Below are positions 61,102 through 64,000 of a DNA stretch of 64,000 bases, in pieces. A program made the position numbers and the translations under genes. Source of the stretch: JAYZBC01 sp036339375. Its GTDB lineage: Bacteria; Pseudomonadota; Alphaproteobacteria; MPNO01; UBA2964. Location: positions 1-64,000 of the forward strand of contig JAYZBC010000051.1 in NCBI GenBank assembly GCA_036339375.1. The letters are read 5' to 3'. The notes beneath the pieces are model-generated. The model ran no database searches. It saw only the letters and a program-made list of their open reading frames with translations, and had not been told where the DNA came from. Within the stretch, counting starts at the first letter, position 1, and each line of letters starts with the position of its first letter.

Positions 61102-61908
61102 ATGGCTCATACAAAACCATCCAGAAATCCGAATGTAGGGCTCTTTGTAACCTGCCTTGTTGATTTGTTCCGCCCATCGGTTGGTTTTGCGGCGGTTAAA
61201 TTATTACAAGAAGCGGGTTGCCACATCGAAGTACCACTGAACCAAACTTGCTGTGGCCAACCAACCTATAATTCCGGCAACCAAAAAGATACGCGAATCA
61301 TCGCGAGAAAAGTTATTGAAGCTTTCGAGAAATATGATTTCGTTGTTGTTCCCTCTGGTTCCTGTGCGGGTATGATAAAAATCCATTATCCAAAGTTATT
61401 TGTTAAAGATCCCGAAATGAAAGAAAGACTCGAACTACTAAAAAACAAGACATTCGAACTCACAAGCTTTCTAATTGATGTAATGGAATTGGAAAGTGTT
61501 GCTGATGAGAAACGGATTATCAAAAATAACAAGGTCACTTACCACGACTCTTGTTCTGGACTGAGAGAATTAAAAATCAAAAATCAGCCTCGTGAATTGC
61601 TAAAAAATTTAAATAATTTAAACGTAACCGAATATGGCGGGGCTGAAGTTTGTTGTGGCTTCGGCGGTACTTTCTGCATTAAATATTCGGAAATCTCTGA
61701 TCAAATTGTTCAAAAAAGCATTGATAACCTAGAAAAAACAGAGGCTGATTTGTTGTTGGGTGGGGACCTTGGGTGCCTAATGAATATACAAGGGAAGCTA
61801 AGTCGGCTTAACCAAAATAAGGCCGGTTTTCAAATGCAAGTTCGGCATGTAGCTGAAGTGCTCGCCGGACTAACAGAGAAACCCGCAATTGGAGAAAGTA
61901 AAGGTTAA
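61102..61908 (+). CDS. lutA: LutA/LldE, lactate utilization Fe-S oxidoreductase subunit
   Basis: A 268-residue cysteine-rich protein of the LutA family. It has VGLFVTCLVDLFRPSVGFAA and two CCG-type motifs: LNQTCCGQPTYNSGN near residue 50 and AEVCCGFGGTFCIKYSEIS near residue 188, with DSCSGLREL between. With LutB and LutC it forms the L-lactate-oxidising complex in bacteria lacking the flavin enzyme. The start at 61102 is not well placed against the GAGGAA upstream; a short out-of-frame ATG at 61094 lies closer. It is followed by lutB after 3 bases. No lactate permease is in the window. Confidence 0.9.
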   Translation: MAHTKPSRNPNVGLFVTCLVDLFRPSVGFAAVKLLQEAGCHIEVPLNQTCCGQPTYNSGNQKDTRIIARKVIEAFEKYDFVVVPSGSCAGMIKIHYPKLFVKDPEMKERLELLKNKTFELTSFLIDVMELESVADEKRIIKNNKVTYHDSCSGLRELKIKNQPRELLKNLNNLNVTEYGGAEVCCGFGGTFCIKYSEISDQIVQKSIDNLEKTEADLLLGGDLGCLMNIQGKLSRLNQNKAGFQMQVRHVAEVLAGLTEKPAIGESKG

Positions 61909-61911
61909 TCG

Positions 61912-63330
61912 TTGAAAGTAACGACTGCCAAATTTCCAGAAAACGTTAAAACTGCCATCAGCGATAAGCTGTTACAAGCTACTTTAACCCAACTTCAAAC
62001 TGGTTTCGTTCTCAATAGAACGAAAGCAAGCGAAGGCTTAGATGAGTTTGAGAAATTACGTGACCAAGCTGCTAGCATCAAAAATCATACGCGAGCCAAT
62101 CTCGATGCGTACTTAGAAATCTTTGAAAAGAACGTCTTTTTGAGTGGTGGACACGTTCATTGGTGTATTGATGATAATGAAGCGAGAGAGAAAATTTTAG
62201 AAATTTGCCAGAAATTTGGGGCGAAAACAGTAACCAAAGGCAAATCAATGGTCGGTGAAGAAATAGAAATCAACCCTTTTCTAGAAAAAAACAATATTGA
62301 GCCAATAGAAACAGATTTAGGGGAATATATCCTTCAACTGCGAAATGAGGCACCAAGCCACTTAATTGCACCTGCAAGTCATGTGTCTAAGGATCAAATC
62401 ACAGAGTTGTTTCGTAAAAGTCATACACAATTTCCGTTGGAGCGAGAGCTAGATAAACCGGGTGATCTTTTGGCAGAAGCCCGCAATACGCTTCGCACCA
62501 AGTTTCTTAATGCAGATATTGGAATTACCGGCGCAAATTTTCTAATTGCTGAAACGGGTTCAAGTGTCATCGTCACAAATGAGGGTAACGGTGACCTTAC
62601 TCAAACCCTACCGCAAGTCCATATTGTACTAGCGAGTATAGAAAAAGTTGTACCAACGTTAGAGGATGTAACCACCTTATTAAGGGTTCTCGCCCGAAGT
62701 GCGACTGGACAAGAAATGTCCTCCTATACAACTTTTTCAACAGGACCGAAACGGACTAACGATGCTGATGGCCCGAAAGAATTTCATGTTGTTTTGCTTG
62801 ATAACGGCAGGACAGATTTACTCGCTGGGGAATTTGCAGAAATTCTAAATTGTATCCGTTGCGGCGCCTGTCTAAACCATTGCCCAGTCTACGGCGCAAT
62901 AGGTGGCCACGCTTACGGTTGGGTTTATCCAGGACCAATGGGGTCAGTGTTAACACCGGGCCTTACCAGTATAGAAACAAGCCAACACCTCCCGCAAGCT
63001 TCTACCTTTTGCGGCAAATGTGAAGAGGTCTGCCCCGTCAGAATTCCTTTACCTGATTTACTTCGCCAATGGCGCAATCAAATATTTCAGAAACGTCTAA
63101 CTGATCTTCATTCTCGCTGGGGGATGGGGATCTGGGCTTTTTTCGCCAAACGTCCATCAATTTATCAGTTTTCAGCCAATATGAAGATGCTTTTATTAAG
63201 TATATTAGGTAGAAAAAAAGGCTACTTTCATTACCTACCCTTGGCTAAAGGATGGGTTCGTAATCGTAATTTTCCAGCACCAGAAGGACGTACTTTCCAA
63301 AAATTGTGGCGGAAAAAGAGAGCAAAATGA
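61912..63330 (+). CDS. lutB: LutB/LldF, lactate utilization Fe-S protein
   Basis: A 472-residue LutB-family protein. An N-terminal LUD domain (GGHVHWCIDDNEAREKIL, KSMVGEEIEINPFLE, GANFLIAETGSSVIVTNEG) is followed by two ferredoxin-type clusters: CIRCGACLNHCPVYGAIGGH near residue 318 and CGKCEEVCPVRIPLPDLLRQ near residue 365. It moves electrons from lactate oxidation toward the respiratory chain. The start is TTG at 61912, with AAAGG upstream. Its stop overlaps the lutC start (ATGA), so the three are translated as an operon. Confidence 0.9.
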   Translation: MKVTTAKFPENVKTAISDKLLQATLTQLQTGFVLNRTKASEGLDEFEKLRDQAASIKNHTRANLDAYLEIFEKNVFLSGGHVHWCIDDNEAREKILEICQKFGAKTVTKGKSMVGEEIEINPFLEKNNIEPIETDLGEYILQLRNEAPSHLIAPASHVSKDQITELFRKSHTQFPLERELDKPGDLLAEARNTLRTKFLNADIGITGANFLIAETGSSVIVTNEGNGDLTQTLPQVHIVLASIEKVVPTLEDVTTLLRVLARSATGQEMSSYTTFSTGPKRTNDADGPKEFHVVLLDNGRTDLLAGEFAEILNCIRCGACLNHCPVYGAIGGHAYGWVYPGPMGSVLTPGLTSIETSQHLPQASTFCGKCEEVCPVRIPLPDLLRQWRNQIFQKRLTDLHSRWGMGIWAFFAKRPSIYQFSANMKMLLLSILGRKKGYFHYLPLAKGWVRNRNFPAPEGRTFQKLWRKKRAK

Positions 63331-64000
63331 ATTCCCGTGAGATCATTTTCAGCAAGATAAACAAAGCGTTGGATAAAGGCCAACAAGAACATCGCAAAGA
63401 GATAGCTGAAGCACGAATTAAATTTCCACCGAAAAATCTAATACCCGCGCGCGGTCAAGGCTCAATTGAATGGAAAGTTAAATGTTTTCGGGAATGGGCT
63501 GAATTGGTTTCCACTACCACCGAAATCGTTACGTCTTTAAATGAACTTCCGTTAGCCATTACCAACTATCTTAATACAAATAACTTACCGACATTTGTAA
63601 GGTCTTGTTCAAACCCTTTATTAAAAAAGGTTAATTGGAAGAGTCAGCCCGAATTAAATGTGTGTTCAGGTGCGGTACAAGAGACCGATCAGGTAGGGAT
63701 GACTGTTGCCTTTGGTGGCGTCGCTGAAACCGGTACGATAATTGTGCACTCGGGTGAAGACTCCCCAACGGGTCTTAATTTTTTGCCAGAAACAAATATT
63801 GTAATCCTCCCGATTTCTCGTTTAGCTGGCGATTATGAGACCGTTTGGAATTTAATCCGGAAAGAAATTGAAAACTTCCCAGAATCCACTATTCCAAGAG
63901 CTATCAATTGGGTCACCGGGCCCTCCAGAACGGCTGATATTGGTCAACAACTACAGTTGGGTATTCACGGACCCCGTCGTTTACATGTTATTTTAGTTAA
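63327..64000 (+). CDS. lutC: LutC/LldG, lactate utilization LUD-domain protein, 3' end cut by window edge
   Basis: About 224 residues are visible from the ATG at 63327, inside the lutB stop codon. The LUD-domain signatures are present: VAFGGVAETGTIIVHSG, LNFLPETNIVILPISRLAGD, RAINWVTGPSRTADIGQQLQ and GIHGPRRLHVILV. That last segment is the usual C-terminus of LutC, so only a few codons should be missing beyond position 64000. It is the third subunit of the LutABC complex. Confidence 0.88.
   Translation, partial: MNSREIIFSKINKALDKGQQEHRKEIAEARIKFPPKNLIPARGQGSIEWKVKCFREWAELVSTTTEIVTSLNELPLAITNYLNTNNLPTFVRSCSNPLLKKVNWKSQPELNVCSGAVQETDQVGMTVAFGGVAETGTIIVHSGEDSPTGLNFLPETNIVILPISRLAGDYETVWNLIRKEIENFPESTIPRAINWVTGPSRTADIGQQLQLGIHGPRRLHVILV

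Noticed and set aside
1..64000. CRISPR arrays, insertion sequences, phage genes, tRNA or rRNA genes
   Set aside because: No regularly spaced repeats, transposase motifs, or cloverleaf-like segments were seen in any intergenic gap.

Overview
The window is 64 kb of AT-leaning bacterial DNA (about 40% G+C by eye) with short intergenic gaps and clear Shine-Dalgarno sites. It carries no rRNA, tRNA, housekeeping, phage or insertion-sequence genes. The gene families point to a heterotrophic proteobacterium, most likely an alphaproteobacterium of marine type: tripartite tricarboxylate (TctABC) transporters with Bug-type binding proteins, many acyl-CoA dehydrogenases, ADP-forming acyl-CoA ligases, UbiD decarboxylases, HyuA/HyuB and LutABC. 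The taxonomic guess is inference only. Almost everything encodes catabolism or uptake of carboxylic and aromatic acids, so the window reads as one large accessory catabolic island.

Region 1 (1-9691) holds two divergent, mirror-image modules. Each joins a FerA-like ADP-forming acyl-CoA synthetase, an acyl-CoA dehydrogenase and a hydroxycinnamoyl-CoA hydratase/lyase (HCHL) family protein; the left one adds a hotdog thioesterase and an AcuI-type reductase. Region 2 (9933-20743) has a TctC binding protein, a TctA-TctB fusion permease, an enoyl-CoA hydratase, a third HCHL paralogue, a PhyH dioxygenase, a class II aldolase, and an operon of a VOC protein, three tandem 252-residue SDRs and a nitronate monooxygenase-like protein. 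Region 3 (20801-28898) has a decayed VOC dioxygenase gene, an enolase-superfamily gene, a UbiD decarboxylase, a molybdenum hydroxylase with fused Fe-S and Mo subunits, and a PCuAC copper chaperone.

Region 4 (28903-37711) has an isocitrate/isopropylmalate-type dehydrogenase, two acyl-CoA dehydrogenases, a third ADP-forming ligase, and a thiolase-like protein with a DUF35 partner, both lacking the usual catalytic or zinc residues. An SDR and an AhpD-like protein follow. This set resembles a CoA-dependent side-chain degradation module. Region 5 (38015-50152) has TctABC, a single-cysteine arylmalonate-decarboxylase-like protein, an SDR and a second UbiD with a C-terminal extension. A divergent operon follows: FAD monooxygenase, gentisate-dioxygenase-like cupin and 4,5-dihydroxyphthalate-decarboxylase-like protein, then a ThDP enzyme. 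Region 6 (50209-64000) has ChrA, an EamA transporter, an LVIVD-repeat protein, a second bicupin, HyuA/HyuB, a luciferase-like flavin oxidoreductase, a haem-oxygenase-fold protein and lutABC (lutC cut by the edge).

Together the genes could import aryl or carboxylic acids, activate them as CoA thioesters, oxidise and cleave side chains, decarboxylate and hydroxylate rings, and open one ring by a gentisate-type route. Two absences are notable: no recognisable transcription regulator and no aldehyde dehydrogenase. All functions are inferred from recalled family motifs; no database search was possible.
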